Source: an uncultured Lachnospiraceae bacterium
Lineage (GTDB): Bacteria; Bacillota; Clostridia; Lachnospirales; Lachnospiraceae
Direction of reading: 5' to 3'
Assembly (NCBI GenBank): GCA_947625205.1
Contig: CANQNN010000016.1
Location: 1 to 54,027 of the forward strand
DNA: 54,027 nucleotides
In this document: positions 41,605-50,850 of the stretch, in pieces
Layout: each line of letters starts with the position of its first letter
How positions within the stretch are numbered: the stretch's first letter is position 1
Made by a program: the position numbers and the translations under genes
The notes under the pieces: model-generated
The model's input: the letters and a program-made list of their open reading frames with translations, nothing else
Told to the model about the DNA's origin: nothing
Databases searched by the model: none

Positions 41605-42117
41605 TTATAAATTACCTGCCTTACTCCCGGCTATTCTTTCATACTTCACGAACTCATATACAACGTCAAAATAAGTCTGCTCATCGCTTGTGGCCGTGAT
41701 CTCCCACTCACCCGTTTCATCCAGATCGGGGAAAAAGGCATCCGCCTCGTATGCATGATCGATCTTCGTCACATGCGCCACGTCACAGTAGGGCAGCATC
41801 ATGCGGTAAACACTTTCTCCGCCGATGATATAAACGTCCTCACTCGGATAATCCTTCAGTTTTTCAAGCAGCTCCTCCCTGCTGTGTACAACGATCGCAT
41901 CCTTCACATGATAGTCCGGATTGGTTGACATAATTATATTCGTCCTGTTTTTTAACGGCATCCCCTGCGGAAAAGTCTCAAGCGTTTTCCTGCCGAGCAC
42001 CACTACCTTTCCGGTGGTCTCCTGGCGGAAAAACTTATGGTCTGCCGGAATGCTTACAAGAAGTCTGTTTTTACAGCCGATCGCCCAGTTGTTATCCACC
42101 GCTACAATTAGATTCAT
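41605..42117 (-). CDS. folA: Dihydrofolate reductase
   Basis: 170 residues. Starts MNLIVAVDNNWAIGCKNRLLVSIPADHKFFRQET, the DHFR N-terminus with the substrate Asp position near residue 27; GKVVVLGRKTLETFP is the NADPH site and VYIIGGESVYRMML the C-terminal glycine motif. It reduces dihydrofolate made by thymidylate synthase. It lies 14 bp downstream of thyA, a classic pair. Confidence 0.95.
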   Translation of the reverse strand: MNLIVAVDNNWAIGCKNRLLVSIPADHKFFRQETTGKVVVLGRKTLETFPQGMPLKNRTNIIMSTNPDYHVKDAIVVHSREELLEKLKDYPSEDVYIIGGESVYRMMLPYCDVAHVTKIDHAYEADAFFPDLDETGEWEITATSDEQTYFDVVYEFVKYERIAGSKAGNL

Positions 42118-42131
42118 ATTTCCCTCCCATG

Positions 42132-42980
42132 TCAGATCGCGATCGGTATATTCTCGATCTGCGGTCCCGTGACATAATTCTCCACCTTCACATCGTCACG
42201 GGTAAATTCGTAGAAATCCTTCACATCCGGATTAAGCCAGAACACCGGCGCATCATAGACAGGCCTGGCGATCAGCTCCTCTATGACCGGAATATGTCTG
42301 TCATAGATATGCGCGTCCGCTATCACGTGTACCAGCTCGCCGGGTTCCATGCCGCACACCTGCGCCAGCATATGCACCAGCACCGCATACTGCACTACAT
42401 TCCAGTTATTTGCGGCAAGCACATCCTGCGAACGCTGATTCAGTATGGCATTCAGCGTCAGCTTGTCATGTCCCGCCTTCTGCGTCACGTTAAAAGTCAT
42501 ACTGTAAGCACACGGGTACAGATTCATCTCGTGCAGATCCTGATGGACGTACATATTTGTCATGATACGACGACTGAACGGATCGTTCTTAAGATCGTAG
42601 ATCACGCGATCCACCTGATCCATCATGCCCTCTTTGTACTGATGCTTTACACCCATCTGATAGCCGTACGCCTTGCCGATAGAACCGTCTTCGTCCGCCC
42701 ACTCGTCCCAGATATGGCTGTGCAGATCGTGGATGTTGCTGGACTTGCGCTGCCATATCCACAGCATTTCGTCCGTGGCGCTCTTTAAGGCCGTCCTCCG
42801 AAGCGTCATGATGGGAAATTCTTTAGAAAGATCGTATCGGTTCACCACGCCGAACTTCTTCACAGTGTACGCCGGCGCGCCGTCCGGCCAGTGGGGTCTT
42901 ACTTTCTCACCCTCGGTACTCGTACCGTTATCCAGGATATCCCTGCACATCTCTATAAAGATCTTATCTGCCAGACTCAT
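42132..42980 (-). CDS. thyA: Thymidylate synthase (ThyA, phi3T/Bacillus type)
   Basis: 282 residues from ATG 42980 (MSLADKIFIEM), with GGGAGG 8 nt upstream; the longer frame is unsupported. It methylates dUMP to dTMP with methylenetetrahydrofolate. The nucleophile Cys is in LYPCAYSMTFNV; the dUMP phosphate arginines are in FSRRIMTNMY; RSQDVLAANNWNVVQY and DAHIYDRHI are conserved. Insertions such as WIWQRKSSNIHDL follow the longer phi3T/B. subtilis ThyA type and not the E. coli type. It forms an operon with folA and probably the hybrid kinase. Confidence 0.95.
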   Translation of the reverse strand: MSLADKIFIEMCRDILDNGTSTEGEKVRPHWPDGAPAYTVKKFGVVNRYDLSKEFPIMTLRRTALKSATDEMLWIWQRKSSNIHDLHSHIWDEWADEDGSIGKAYGYQMGVKHQYKEGMMDQVDRVIYDLKNDPFSRRIMTNMYVHQDLHEMNLYPCAYSMTFNVTQKAGHDKLTLNAILNQRSQDVLAANNWNVVQYAVLVHMLAQVCGMEPGELVHVIADAHIYDRHIPVIEELIARPVYDAPVFWLNPDVKDFYEFTRDDVKVENYVTGPQIENIPIAI

Positions 42981-43065
42981 TGCTCTGTCCTCCCAATATC
43001 CGTGGCCGCACCGCGTATGATGCCGCCCCTCACCGTGCGGTTTCACAATACCATAAGCGGACCCT

Positions 43066-44667
43066 TCATGTCTTATCCCACTTATCGCACAGCGAATTGA
43101 TCTGATCCGCAAACCTGGCAAGATCCTTGTTCGCGCCGCCCTCATTCTTATGGATAACGGCGATAAGACGCTGTCCGCTGGCGAGCAGTCTCGCAAAGAC
43201 ATCGGAGATACCTTTTGCCCGCTTCTTCACAGGGATCGGCGCCGCCTCGCAGATGAAGCTGCCGTTTACCAGATCAAATCTCGTGCCGCTGTAGGGCGCA
43301 TAGGCGTCAAAGCCATGCTCTGTCTTCAGACATTCCGTAAACAATTTGCACACACTGTCCTCACCGTGTACAACAAAAATCTTCTTCGGTTTCTTCTTAA
43401 AACCTTCCGCCCATTTGATCAGTCCGTTTTTGTCCGCGTGACCGCTCATGCCGGTCAACTGCCCGATCTTTGCGCGGATCTCGATCTGTTCCCCGAAAAG
43501 TCTGACTTCCGTTGCTCCCTCTATAATAGCCCTGCCAAGCGTACCCACTGCCTGATATCCCACAAAGAGTATCGTACACTCAGGCCGCCACAGATTATGC
43601 TTGAGATGGTGTCTGATACGTCCCGCATCGCACATACCCGAAGCCGATATAATGACCTTCGGGCTGTTCTCGAAGTTGATGGCCTTGGATTCTTCACTGG
43701 TGATCGCAAGGCGGAGTCCCGGAAACGTGATCGGATTGATCCCCTGGCGCACCAGCTCCATCGCCTCATCGTCAAAACATTCATACTCATTTTTCTGGAA
43801 AATGCCGGTTGCTTCCACGGCTAACGGACTGTCCACATAGACCAGGAAATCCTCGTGCCCCTTTACCAGACGGTCCGCCTTGATCTTACGCAAAAAATAC
43901 AGCATCTCCTGTGCTCTGCCGACTGCAAAAGAGGGGATCACAACATTGCCGCCCCGGTCAAAGGTCGTCTGCAGTATCTTAGCCAACTCGCCTGTGTAAT
44001 CCGGTATGTCCGCGCCGTGATATCTGTCGCCGTAGGTTGATTCCATGATCACATAATCCGCTTCCTCTGTCATACTGGGATCTTTGATAAGAGGCTGGTT
44101 CACGTTGCCGATATCTCCGGAAAAAACCAGTTTTCTTGTGACGCCGTCCTCTGTCGCCCACACTTCGATACTGGAGGAGCCGAGGAGATGTCCGATATCG
44201 GTAAACCGGATCTGCACTCCGTCGCATACATCGATCACGTTCCCGTAACCGCACGGTATAAGCCGTTTGATCACCCCGTCTGCGTCTTCCATCGTATAGA
44301 TCGGTTCAGTGACTTCGGTGTTGGCACTTCGTTTGGCCTTGCGGTTTTTCCATTCCGCCTCCTGCATCTGAATATGCGCACAGTCACGAAGCATGATACT
44401 GCACAGATCGCAGGTCGCCGCCGTTGCGTAGATGCTGCCCCTAAACCCTCTGGCATACAGAAGCGGCAGCATACCCGAATGGTCTATATGCGCATGCGTC
44501 AGAAAAACATAGTCGATCAGCGCCGCGTCCACCGGCAAATCACTGTTCTCAAAAACATTGGCGCCCTGCTCCATTCCGTAGTCCACTAAAATATTCACGT
44601 CCCCCACGCGAAGATAATGACAACTGCCTGTAACCTCATGGTCGGCGCCGATAAACATAAGCTCCAT
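43066..44667 (-). CDS. Beta-CASP metallo-beta-lactamase ribonuclease-like protein
   Basis: 533 residues from ATG 44667, fixed by AGGAGGGG 8 nt upstream. Motifs are DHEVTGSCHYLRVG (motif 1), THAHIDHSG (motif 2, HxHxDH), SGDIGN (motif 4), then beta-CASP motifs A-C (MESTYGDRYH, PSFAVGRAQEML, SASGMCDAGRIRHHL) and TGMSGHADKNGL. This matches the CPSF73/Ysh1-like RNA-processing exonuclease or endonuclease family, distinct from RNase J. The RNA target is unknown. It is transcribed away from ytaF. Confidence 0.88.
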   Translation of the reverse strand: MELMFIGADHEVTGSCHYLRVGDVNILVDYGMEQGANVFENSDLPVDAALIDYVFLTHAHIDHSGMLPLLYARGFRGSIYATAATCDLCSIMLRDCAHIQMQEAEWKNRKAKRSANTEVTEPIYTMEDADGVIKRLIPCGYGNVIDVCDGVQIRFTDIGHLLGSSSIEVWATEDGVTRKLVFSGDIGNVNQPLIKDPSMTEEADYVIMESTYGDRYHGADIPDYTGELAKILQTTFDRGGNVVIPSFAVGRAQEMLYFLRKIKADRLVKGHEDFLVYVDSPLAVEATGIFQKNEYECFDDEAMELVRQGINPITFPGLRLAITSEESKAINFENSPKVIISASGMCDAGRIRHHLKHNLWRPECTILFVGYQAVGTLGRAIIEGATEVRLFGEQIEIRAKIGQLTGMSGHADKNGLIKWAEGFKKKPKKIFVVHGEDSVCKLFTECLKTEHGFDAYAPYSGTRFDLVNGSFICEAAPIPVKKRAKGISDVFARLLASGQRLIAVIHKNEGGANKDLARFADQINSLCDKWDKT

Positions 44668-44736
44668 ATAAACCCCTCCTGGCTCATCCGGGAAGAAACG
44701 CACAGCGATCCTTTAAAGCAAATCCTAAAGTAATAA

Positions 44737-44770
44737 GTAATATATTTTATCATACCATTTTTTACATGAT
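44737..44770 (-). promoter_or_regulatory. Probable promoter of the beta-CASP gene
   Basis: On the minus strand, TTTACG, a 17-bp spacer and TATGAT lie about 80-110 bp before ATG 44667, within the AT-rich divergent region. The facing ytaF promoter is less clear (TACAAT near 44809 without a good -35). Confidence 0.4.
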
Positions 44771-44852
44771 GCGTAAATAAATTTCAGCAACTCCGGATGT
44801 TTTTTCCATACAATAATAATTATAAAAAACCTGTTAAGGTGTGATCCCTGTC

Positions 44853-45488
44853 ATGTCTTTTTCTCTCTCAGCGCTGTTTCTTTTCCTGACAGCCGTATCT
44901 ATTGACTCTCTGACCGCCGGACTGACTTACGGCACCGGCCGGGTGCATATCAAACCGCCCGCCTACTTTATCCTGACTGGTATCCCCGCTGTTTTCGTTG
45001 CAACCGCCAACCGCATCAGTTCGCGCATCGCGCTGCTTTTTCCCTCATCGGTCCTGCCCGTTCTTTCTTTTATCCTCCTTGCCTTTATCGGTCTTAGCAA
45101 GCTGTCGGAAAGTCTGATCAGGCGCCTTGCGCGCAAACACCCCAGTCTCGAAAGAAACTGGGGCTGCAGGATCAAACAGATCCATATTGTCTTTACCGTA
45201 TACCTGTCTCCGGAAGACGCCAACCGGGAGGATCTGCAGGTGCTGAGTCCGAAAGAAGCGCTGCTTCTGTCGCTTGCGCTATCCCTGGACAGCGTGCTCG
45301 CCGGAATGGCTTTTAGCGCCGGAACGCTGTCTTTTACATCCCTTCTCCTGTTTTCCGCTTTATTTAATCTGCTCTTTTTCTCGGCGGGTTACGGTTTCGG
45401 GCATCTGGTCTCCACGGTGCTTCATGTCGATCTCTCATGGCTCAGCGGGCTATTTCTGCTGTTTCTGGCAATACAGGCGCTGCTATAA
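44853..45488 (+). CDS. ytaF: YtaF-like sporulation membrane protein (MntP/cation efflux fold)
   Basis: 211 residues from ATG 44853 (MSFSLSALFLF), preferred to GTG 44841 because TAAGGTG lies upstream at a usable distance. Two sets of three hydrophobic helices flank a charged loop (~95-130), with paired acidic motifs AVSIDSLTAGLTYG and ALSLDSVLAGMAFSAG, the duplicated DUxxAG signature of the YtaF/MntP family. YtaF is a sporulation membrane protein in Bacilli; MntP relatives export Mn2+. Its last 6 bp overlap the end of the convergent Ca2+ ATPase gene. Confidence 0.85.
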   Translation: MSFSLSALFLFLTAVSIDSLTAGLTYGTGRVHIKPPAYFILTGIPAVFVATANRISSRIALLFPSSVLPVLSFILLAFIGLSKLSESLIRRLARKHPSLERNWGCRIKQIHIVFTVYLSPEDANREDLQVLSPKEALLLSLALSLDSVLAGMAFSAGTLSFTSLLLFSALFNLLFFSAGYGFGHLVSTVLHVDLSWLSGLFLLFLAIQALL

Positions 45489-48191
45489 CGCCGTTTCCAT
45501 ATTCCTGTGCGACTGCTTCTCCACCGTCCGTTCCGTCTGCGCCGCCTCCCGTCTTCTGCCGCCGACCGCTACCAGAAGCTCATGCACGATCAGCGGCGTG
45601 GCGGACAGCGCCATTAACTGCATCCACTCCGGCAGGCTCAAACGGACCGTGCCAAACAGACCGATCAGGAGAGGGATCTCCGTCACCGCCACCTGCAGCG
45701 CGACGCCGATCGCAAATGCGCCGAGCATATACGGATTCTTTTTGTGATCCATTTTAAAGACCGACCGGTTTACATCCCTCATGCCAATGGCATGAAATAA
45801 CTGGCTGATACCCAGCACTGTGAAAGCGTGAGTCTGCGCCCTGGCAAGCACGGACGAGATCTGAAGTCCCTCGATAACATTATGTAAACTAATTGGCAAG
45901 TTTTCCGCCACGATCCTGTCATACGGAACCTTCAAAAATGCCGCCAGGCTCACGCCGCCGATGACCAACCCATAACAGATAACACAGAGCAGGCCCCCTT
46001 TGGCAAAAAGCGAGTCCCCCTTTTTCCGCGGTTTCTCCCGCATCAGGCTTTCCCCATCGTTACTGTCCACCCCAAGCGCCAGCGCCGGCAGGGAGTCCGT
46101 GATCAGGTTGATCCACAGGATAAAGCCCGCCTTTAAAGGACTGGGCAGTCCCGCTATAATGGTGACAAGCATGGTCATGATTTCCCCCAGGTTGGAGGAC
46201 AGAAGGAACAGCACCGATTTCCTTATATTTTCATAGATGCCCCGGCCCTCCCTGATGGCGAGATGTATCGTCGCAAAATTGTCATCCATCAGCACGAAAT
46301 CCGCTGCGCCGCGCGCCACATCCGTTCCGTTTTGCCCCATAGCGATCCCGATATCCGCCGCCTGCAGGGACGGCGCATCATTGACGCCGTCCCCCGTCAT
46401 CGCCACGGTCTTACCGAGCGTCTTGTATCCCTCAACGATCCGCACCTTGTGTTCGGGCGTCACTCTGGCAAACACTCTTAAATCATTCAGCTTCTGTAAT
46501 AAGCCGTGATCCTTGATATGGTCCAGCTCTTTGCCCGTAATACACTGTCCCGGGTCGTCCGCGATGCCAAGCTCCTTTGCAATGCAGTATGCCGTGTCCG
46601 GATGATCGCCCGTGATCATGACCGTAGACACACCCGCTTTGGCGAAATCCGCCACCGCCTGTACCGCCTCCGGTCTGACCGGATCGCGCATGCTGAACAA
46701 TCCGAGAAAGATCATGTTCTTTTCGCGCATACATCCGTCCGTGTCCATAGCAAGCGCCATGACCCGCTTTCCCTCTCCCATCAACTGCTTCTGAATACCG
46801 GTCACGGTGTCTTTATCCGACTGCGTGAGAGGGCAGATCTGCCCCATTCTGTATATTCTGCCGCAGTTGTCCAGGATACGCTCAGCCGCCCCTTTGGTGT
46901 AAGAAACGGTCCCGCCGTTTTCCCGGTGCACCGTAGTCATCATTTTGCGCGAAGAATCAAATCCCTTTTCCGCGATACGCGGGCATTTGGCGCGAAGCGC
47001 CTCAATGTCTGCGCCGCACTCCTTCGCCATATAGAGAAGGGCAAGCTCCGTGGGATCGCCGGACGCAGTATCGTCCGTAAGAATACTGTCGTTGCACAAA
47101 ACACATCCGCTTATAAAATGCGGCGGCAAACTTTCCCCGAACTGGTCCTGTCTGATCAGTCTGCCATCCAGATAACATTCCGTCACAGTCATTTTATTCT
47201 GTGTCAGCGTGCCCGTCTTGTCGGAGCAGACCACCTCCACCGCGCCCAGTGTCTCCACGGAAGAAAGCTTGCGCACGATCGTCCTCGCTTTCACCATGCG
47301 GGACACGCTTAAGGCAAGCACGATCGTCACGATCGCCGGCAGTCCTTCGGGCACCGCAGCCACAGCCAGAGACACGGAAGTTAAAAGCATGTCCCCTGCA
47401 TCGCGTTTCTGCCAAACCGCCACCGCAAAAAGAAATACACAGATACCCACTGCCAGGAAGCTCAGCACTTTGCCGAGTTCTCCCAGCTTTACCTGAAGCG
47501 GCGTCAGTTTCTCGCCGCCCTCGTGCAGCATATCCGCTATATGTCCTATCCGTGTATCCATGCCGGTAGCCACGACCACGCCCCGGCCGCGCCCCTTTGT
47601 CATATAGGTAGACATATATGCCATGTTTGTGTCGCTGTTATCTCCGAGTGTTTCCGCAATGTAATCGGCATCCTTCTCCACCGGTACAGACTCTCCTGTT
47701 AGGGTAGACTCTTCAACACAAACCCCTTGTGTTTCAATCAATCTTAAGTCTGCCGGAATCATATTTCCGGCTTCCAGCAGCACAATGTCGCCCTGCACAA
47801 GATCCTCTGCCGGAATCTTCATGCGCTCGCCTTCCCGCACGACAACAGCCTGCGGCGAAGAAATCTTCCGAAGCGCCTCCACCGCCCTGTCCGCCTTGCC
47901 TTCCTGAATAATGCCGACCGCAGCGTTTAAGACGACCACCGTGATAATAATGATCGCATCGCCGAATTCACCAAGCATCACAGAGATAGCCATTGCCACC
48001 ACCAGGATCAGAATAAGCGGGTCGTTGAGCTGCTCCAGTATCATAGCTCCCAGGCCTTTGCGCTCCTGGTCCTTCAACCTGTTGGCTCCGTATTTTACCT
48101 TGCGTTCCATCGCCTCCAAACGCCGCAGGCCCTTATCCTTGTCCGTCTCAAGTATCCGGATCGTTTCTGCCGCCGTCTTTAACTCATACAT
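45483..48191 (-). CDS. Calcium-translocating P-type ATPase (P2, SERCA/PMCA-like)
   Basis: 902 residues from ATG 48191, with AGGAGG directly upstream; an upstream frame is unsupported. Motifs are TGES (STLTGESVPVEKD), AVPEGLPAIVTI in TM4 (Ca2+ site), phosphorylation loop CSDKTGTLTQNKMTV, KGAAERIL, GDGVNDAPSLQAAD and WINLITDSLPALALGVD in TM6. Ten membrane helices are expected. It exports Ca2+ (or, less likely, Mn2+) from the cytoplasm. No N-terminal autoinhibitory domain. It is downstream of greA but separated by a strong terminator, so it should have its own promoter. Confidence 0.93.
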   Translation of the reverse strand: MYELKTAAETIRILETDKDKGLRRLEAMERKVKYGANRLKDQERKGLGAMILEQLNDPLILILVVAMAISVMLGEFGDAIIIITVVVLNAAVGIIQEGKADRAVEALRKISSPQAVVVREGERMKIPAEDLVQGDIVLLEAGNMIPADLRLIETQGVCVEESTLTGESVPVEKDADYIAETLGDNSDTNMAYMSTYMTKGRGRGVVVATGMDTRIGHIADMLHEGGEKLTPLQVKLGELGKVLSFLAVGICVFLFAVAVWQKRDAGDMLLTSVSLAVAAVPEGLPAIVTIVLALSVSRMVKARTIVRKLSSVETLGAVEVVCSDKTGTLTQNKMTVTECYLDGRLIRQDQFGESLPPHFISGCVLCNDSILTDDTASGDPTELALLYMAKECGADIEALRAKCPRIAEKGFDSSRKMMTTVHRENGGTVSYTKGAAERILDNCGRIYRMGQICPLTQSDKDTVTGIQKQLMGEGKRVMALAMDTDGCMREKNMIFLGLFSMRDPVRPEAVQAVADFAKAGVSTVMITGDHPDTAYCIAKELGIADDPGQCITGKELDHIKDHGLLQKLNDLRVFARVTPEHKVRIVEGYKTLGKTVAMTGDGVNDAPSLQAADIGIAMGQNGTDVARGAADFVLMDDNFATIHLAIREGRGIYENIRKSVLFLLSSNLGEIMTMLVTIIAGLPSPLKAGFILWINLITDSLPALALGVDSNDGESLMREKPRKKGDSLFAKGGLLCVICYGLVIGGVSLAAFLKVPYDRIVAENLPISLHNVIEGLQISSVLARAQTHAFTVLGISQLFHAIGMRDVNRSVFKMDHKKNPYMLGAFAIGVALQVAVTEIPLLIGLFGTVRLSLPEWMQLMALSATPLIVHELLVAVGGRRREAAQTERTVEKQSHRNMETAL

Positions 48192-48274
48192 GTTTTGTCC
48201 TCCTGCATTTTGCCATACACATGCGCATATCACATGTGCTTTGTAAGGTATATGCAGGGGCTGTCCCAATTATG

Positions 48275-48305
48275 AAAAAAAGGAGTTTCTTTTCAGAAAC
48301 TCCTT
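48275..48305 (-). terminator. Intrinsic terminator overlapping the 3' end of greA
   Basis: AAGGAGTTTCT (48280-48290) and AGAAACTCCTT (48295-48305) form a perfect 11-bp stem with a 4-nt loop, followed on the minus strand by a T-run (48280-48275). The stem includes the last three greA codons and the stop. Confidence 0.9.
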
Positions 48306-48796
48306 AATTTGTCACTGCCGTCATCCACAGTGTTCTCTATTGATCTTATCACCACATAATATCCGGTGTCCGCATTGACTTCCACATAGACCCTGTCGCC
48401 GACTTTGTGTCCCATAAGCGCCTTGCCTAACGGCGACTCCGTACTGATCAGTCCTTCAAGCGAATTGCCTCTCACCGTTGTGACTAGCTTGTACGTCTCA
48501 GTCAGCTTGTCTTCCTCGAAGTAAACCTCTACGGTATTGTTGATGCCAACTTCATCTTCCGCAGACTCGTCGGAGATAATAACCGCCGTTTTGATCATCC
48601 GTTCCAGATAGCGTATCCGGCTCTCATTCTGATTCTTAAACTTCTTGGCGGCATGGTACTCGAAATTCTCACTCAGGTCGCCATGCGCTCTCGCTTCTTT
48701 GACATCTTCAAGCGCCTGCTTGCGCACGACTAGCTTTCTGTACTCGATCTCCTCCTCCATCTTCTCTATGTCTTTCTGAGTCAGTTCGTTATTCAT
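48293..48796 (-). CDS. greA: Transcription elongation factor GreA
   Basis: 167 residues. GreA rescues backtracked RNA polymerase by stimulating transcript cleavage. The N-terminal coiled coil (~1-75) contains ARAHGDLSENFEYHAAK with the acidic tip residues at Asp-Leu-Ser-Glu-Asn, and the C-terminal FKBP-like domain has STESPLGKALMGHKVGDRV. Length is close to the usual ~158. It lies 12 bp after the chemotaxis receptor gene, so it may be read through from it. Confidence 0.94.
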   Translation of the reverse strand: MNNELTQKDIEKMEEEIEYRKLVVRKQALEDVKEARAHGDLSENFEYHAAKKFKNQNESRIRYLERMIKTAVIISDESAEDEVGINNTVEVYFEEDKLTETYKLVTTVRGNSLEGLISTESPLGKALMGHKVGDRVYVEVNADTGYYVVIRSIENTVDDGSDKLRSF

Positions 48797-48808
48797 ATAA
48801 GACCAATC

Positions 48809-50602
48809 CTAAATTCTAAATTTCGATATATCTTCCAGCAAAACTCTTACCTTTTCGTCCAGATCCAGCACGATCTGGTTGGAGCCGTCCACCATGTTGG
48901 CAAGCTCGCCGGTCATCGCAGAAGTTTGCTGTGCGACAGCGGCATTGTCCTGTGCCAGCTGGTTCAGCACATCAAGCGCATTCGTCACGTTGATACGCTG
49001 ACTCTCGATCTCGCCGGTCATGTTGCCGATGGACTGAACCGCGCCGACGCAGTTATCCAGCTCATGATACAACTTCTCAAATGTTTCATATGTCTCCGAC
49101 AAAGACGTAACCTGTACGTCCACGGATTCATTCATGCTCTTCATGATCTGAACGGATTTGGACGTATTATTCGTCAGATCCTCTATCACGCGGCGTATCT
49201 CTTCAACGGATGTTGTTGACTGATGCGCCAGCTTACCGATCTCATCCGCAACCACCGCAAAGCCTCTTCCCGATTCTCCCGCTCTCGCCGCCTCGATGCT
49301 GGCATTCAGAGCAAGCAGATTCGTCTGATCGGCTATCTCATTGATCAGATTAGCGGCCATCTCGATCTGCTGTACCGCCTGATTAGTCGCCTGCGTCTGC
49401 TCATTCATAGCCTCGATATTCTTCCTTGCATTGTCATTGACCTTGATCAGATTATTCAGAGTTTCCATAGACTGTTCGCTCAGATGCTTCATATCGTTGG
49501 CGTTATCGTCAAGCACCTTGATCTCGCCGTCCGTCTTCTCGATGCGGTCCGCCATCACGCTGACCTCACCCGTCGCATTGTCCGTGGAGGACGCCTGCTC
49601 GCTGACGTTGCCCGCGATCGAGTTGACCGCCGTGGAAGTCTCATTGATGGAGGATTTCATATTGTTGAACGCCTGGTCGAAATTCCCCAATGCGCCGTTT
49701 ACATTCTTAGCCACATCCGTGATATCCTGGATCAGCTTGCGCATATTCTGCTGTGCGACGCTGAGAAGCTCGGCCGTCTGACCGATCTCGTTATTCTGTT
49801 TCACATGCACTTCCGTAACCATATCACCCTCGGACAGATGCTTCGCAAACTTCTGGATATCGATCAGGGGTTTAACCACATATGTACCGTAGAAGAACGC
49901 AATCACCAGCGCTAAGACTACAAAGACCACGAATATGATATCGATCCTTATGTTCATGCTGTTGGTCGTGGCGGACAGATCGCTCTCGACCTGCTGCATC
50001 CCGGCTTCCATATCATCCACATAGTTTCCCGTGGATACGACCCAGCCCCAGGGCTCGAATATCTGTGAGTACGCTACCTTGGGCGCTACCGTGACGCCGT
50101 CCGCTTTCGTAAAGGCAAATTCGTTATAGCCGCCCTTATCCGCGCTCTGACACACATTCATGATCTCCTGTATGATCATGACGCCGTCCTGATCCTCCAG
50201 ATCATAACGGTTATTGCCCTCCTGCTCCGGCAGAACCGGGTGCATGATCAGCGTATAATCCGTATCGTCGATCCAGAAATAACCGCTCTGGTCATCGCGG
50301 TAACGCATGACGCGGATGATCTCTTTAGCGTCCTCTTTCGCCTGTTCCTCTGTCTTCTCACCCGCCTGCACTTTGTCATACTCGCTCTGCAGAACCGCTA
50401 TCGTGCTCTGCACCTCAGACTTGATCTCCTGCTTATAGCCATCGTTGACCGCGTTCCTGTAAATCTCGTTGGCGTAATCCGATAATGCACCGACCGAAAC
50501 AAACGCGTTGACGCCCACCACCAGCGCCGTCAGGATCACAACGCTCGCTACCAGTATCATGATCGAGTTGCGCAGGCTTTTACGTTTACCTCTCTTTTCC
50601 AT
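48809..50602 (-). CDS. Methyl-accepting chemotaxis protein with a single-Cache sensor
   Basis: 597 residues from ATG 50602 ([16 protein letters not shown] about 10 nt upstream; ATG 50611 also possible). TM1 at ~13-35; extracellular sCache_2 domain ~40-215 ([35 protein letters not shown]); TM2 ~218-242; HAMP ~243-295; signalling coiled coil ~300-597 with the hairpin tip [20 protein letters not shown] and [16 protein letters not shown]. It senses a small ligand, often a carboxylate, and controls CheA. No other che genes are in the window. Confidence 0.94.
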   Translation of the reverse strand: MEKRGKRKSLRNSIMILVASVVILTALVVGVNAFVSVGALSDYANEIYRNAVNDGYKQEIKSEVQSTIAVLQSEYDKVQAGEKTEEQAKEDAKEIIRVMRYRDDQSGYFWIDDTDYTLIMHPVLPEQEGNNRYDLEDQDGVMIIQEIMNVCQSADKGGYNEFAFTKADGVTVAPKVAYSQIFEPWGWVVSTGNYVDDMEAGMQQVESDLSATTNSMNIRIDIIFVVFVVLALVIAFFYGTYVVKPLIDIQKFAKHLSEGDMVTEVHVKQNNEIGQTAELLSVAQQNMRKLIQDITDVAKNVNGALGNFDQAFNNMKSSINETSTAVNSIAGNVSEQASSTDNATGEVSVMADRIEKTDGEIKVLDDNANDMKHLSEQSMETLNNLIKVNDNARKNIEAMNEQTQATNQAVQQIEMAANLINEIADQTNLLALNASIEAARAGESGRGFAVVADEIGKLAHQSTTSVEEIRRVIEDLTNNTSKSVQIMKSMNESVDVQVTSLSETYETFEKLYHELDNCVGAVQSIGNMTGEIESQRINVTNALDVLNQLAQDNAAVAQQTSAMTGELANMVDGSNQIVLDLDEKVRVLLEDISKFRI

Positions 50603-50721
50603 GTTGTACATTCTCCATTTCACCTAATTATTTTATTTCATGTGCCGACCCTTATTGCACCCATAAAAATTATACTCCAATTTTGAAATTTTTCAATCAC
50701 CTATTCTTGTTATGTTTATGG

Positions 50722-50799
50722 TATAATCGAAGCAGGCTCGGCAGCCTGCTTCCCGAGAATTGCTTCGCAATTCTCCCGGAATGATTTACAGTACTGGCA
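50722..50799 (+). ncRNA. Structured leader element, copy D (upstream of the patatin gene)
   Basis: Plus strand: extended -10 TATGGTATAAT ending at 50727; stem 1 AGCAGGCT (50731-50738), loop CGGC, AGCCTGCT (50743-50750); stem 2 GAGAATTGC (50755-50763), triloop TTC, GCAATTCTC (50767-50775); conserved block around GATTTACAGTACTGGCA (50783-50799). It lacks the second GCGCAGACC arm seen in copies A-C. Stem 1 differs from A-C in sequence on both sides but keeps pairing and the tetraloop. It points into the gene starting at 50851. Confidence 0.72.
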
Positions 50800-50850
50800 A
50801 CTGTGATTATGATGTAATTGAAAATAAAACGTACATGGAGATGATGTGCT

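Noticed and set aside
42132..43202. 356-residue thyA
   Set aside because: The first 74 residues are Arg-rich noise overlapping the beta-CASP gene end; ATG 42980 has GGGAGG and the normal length.
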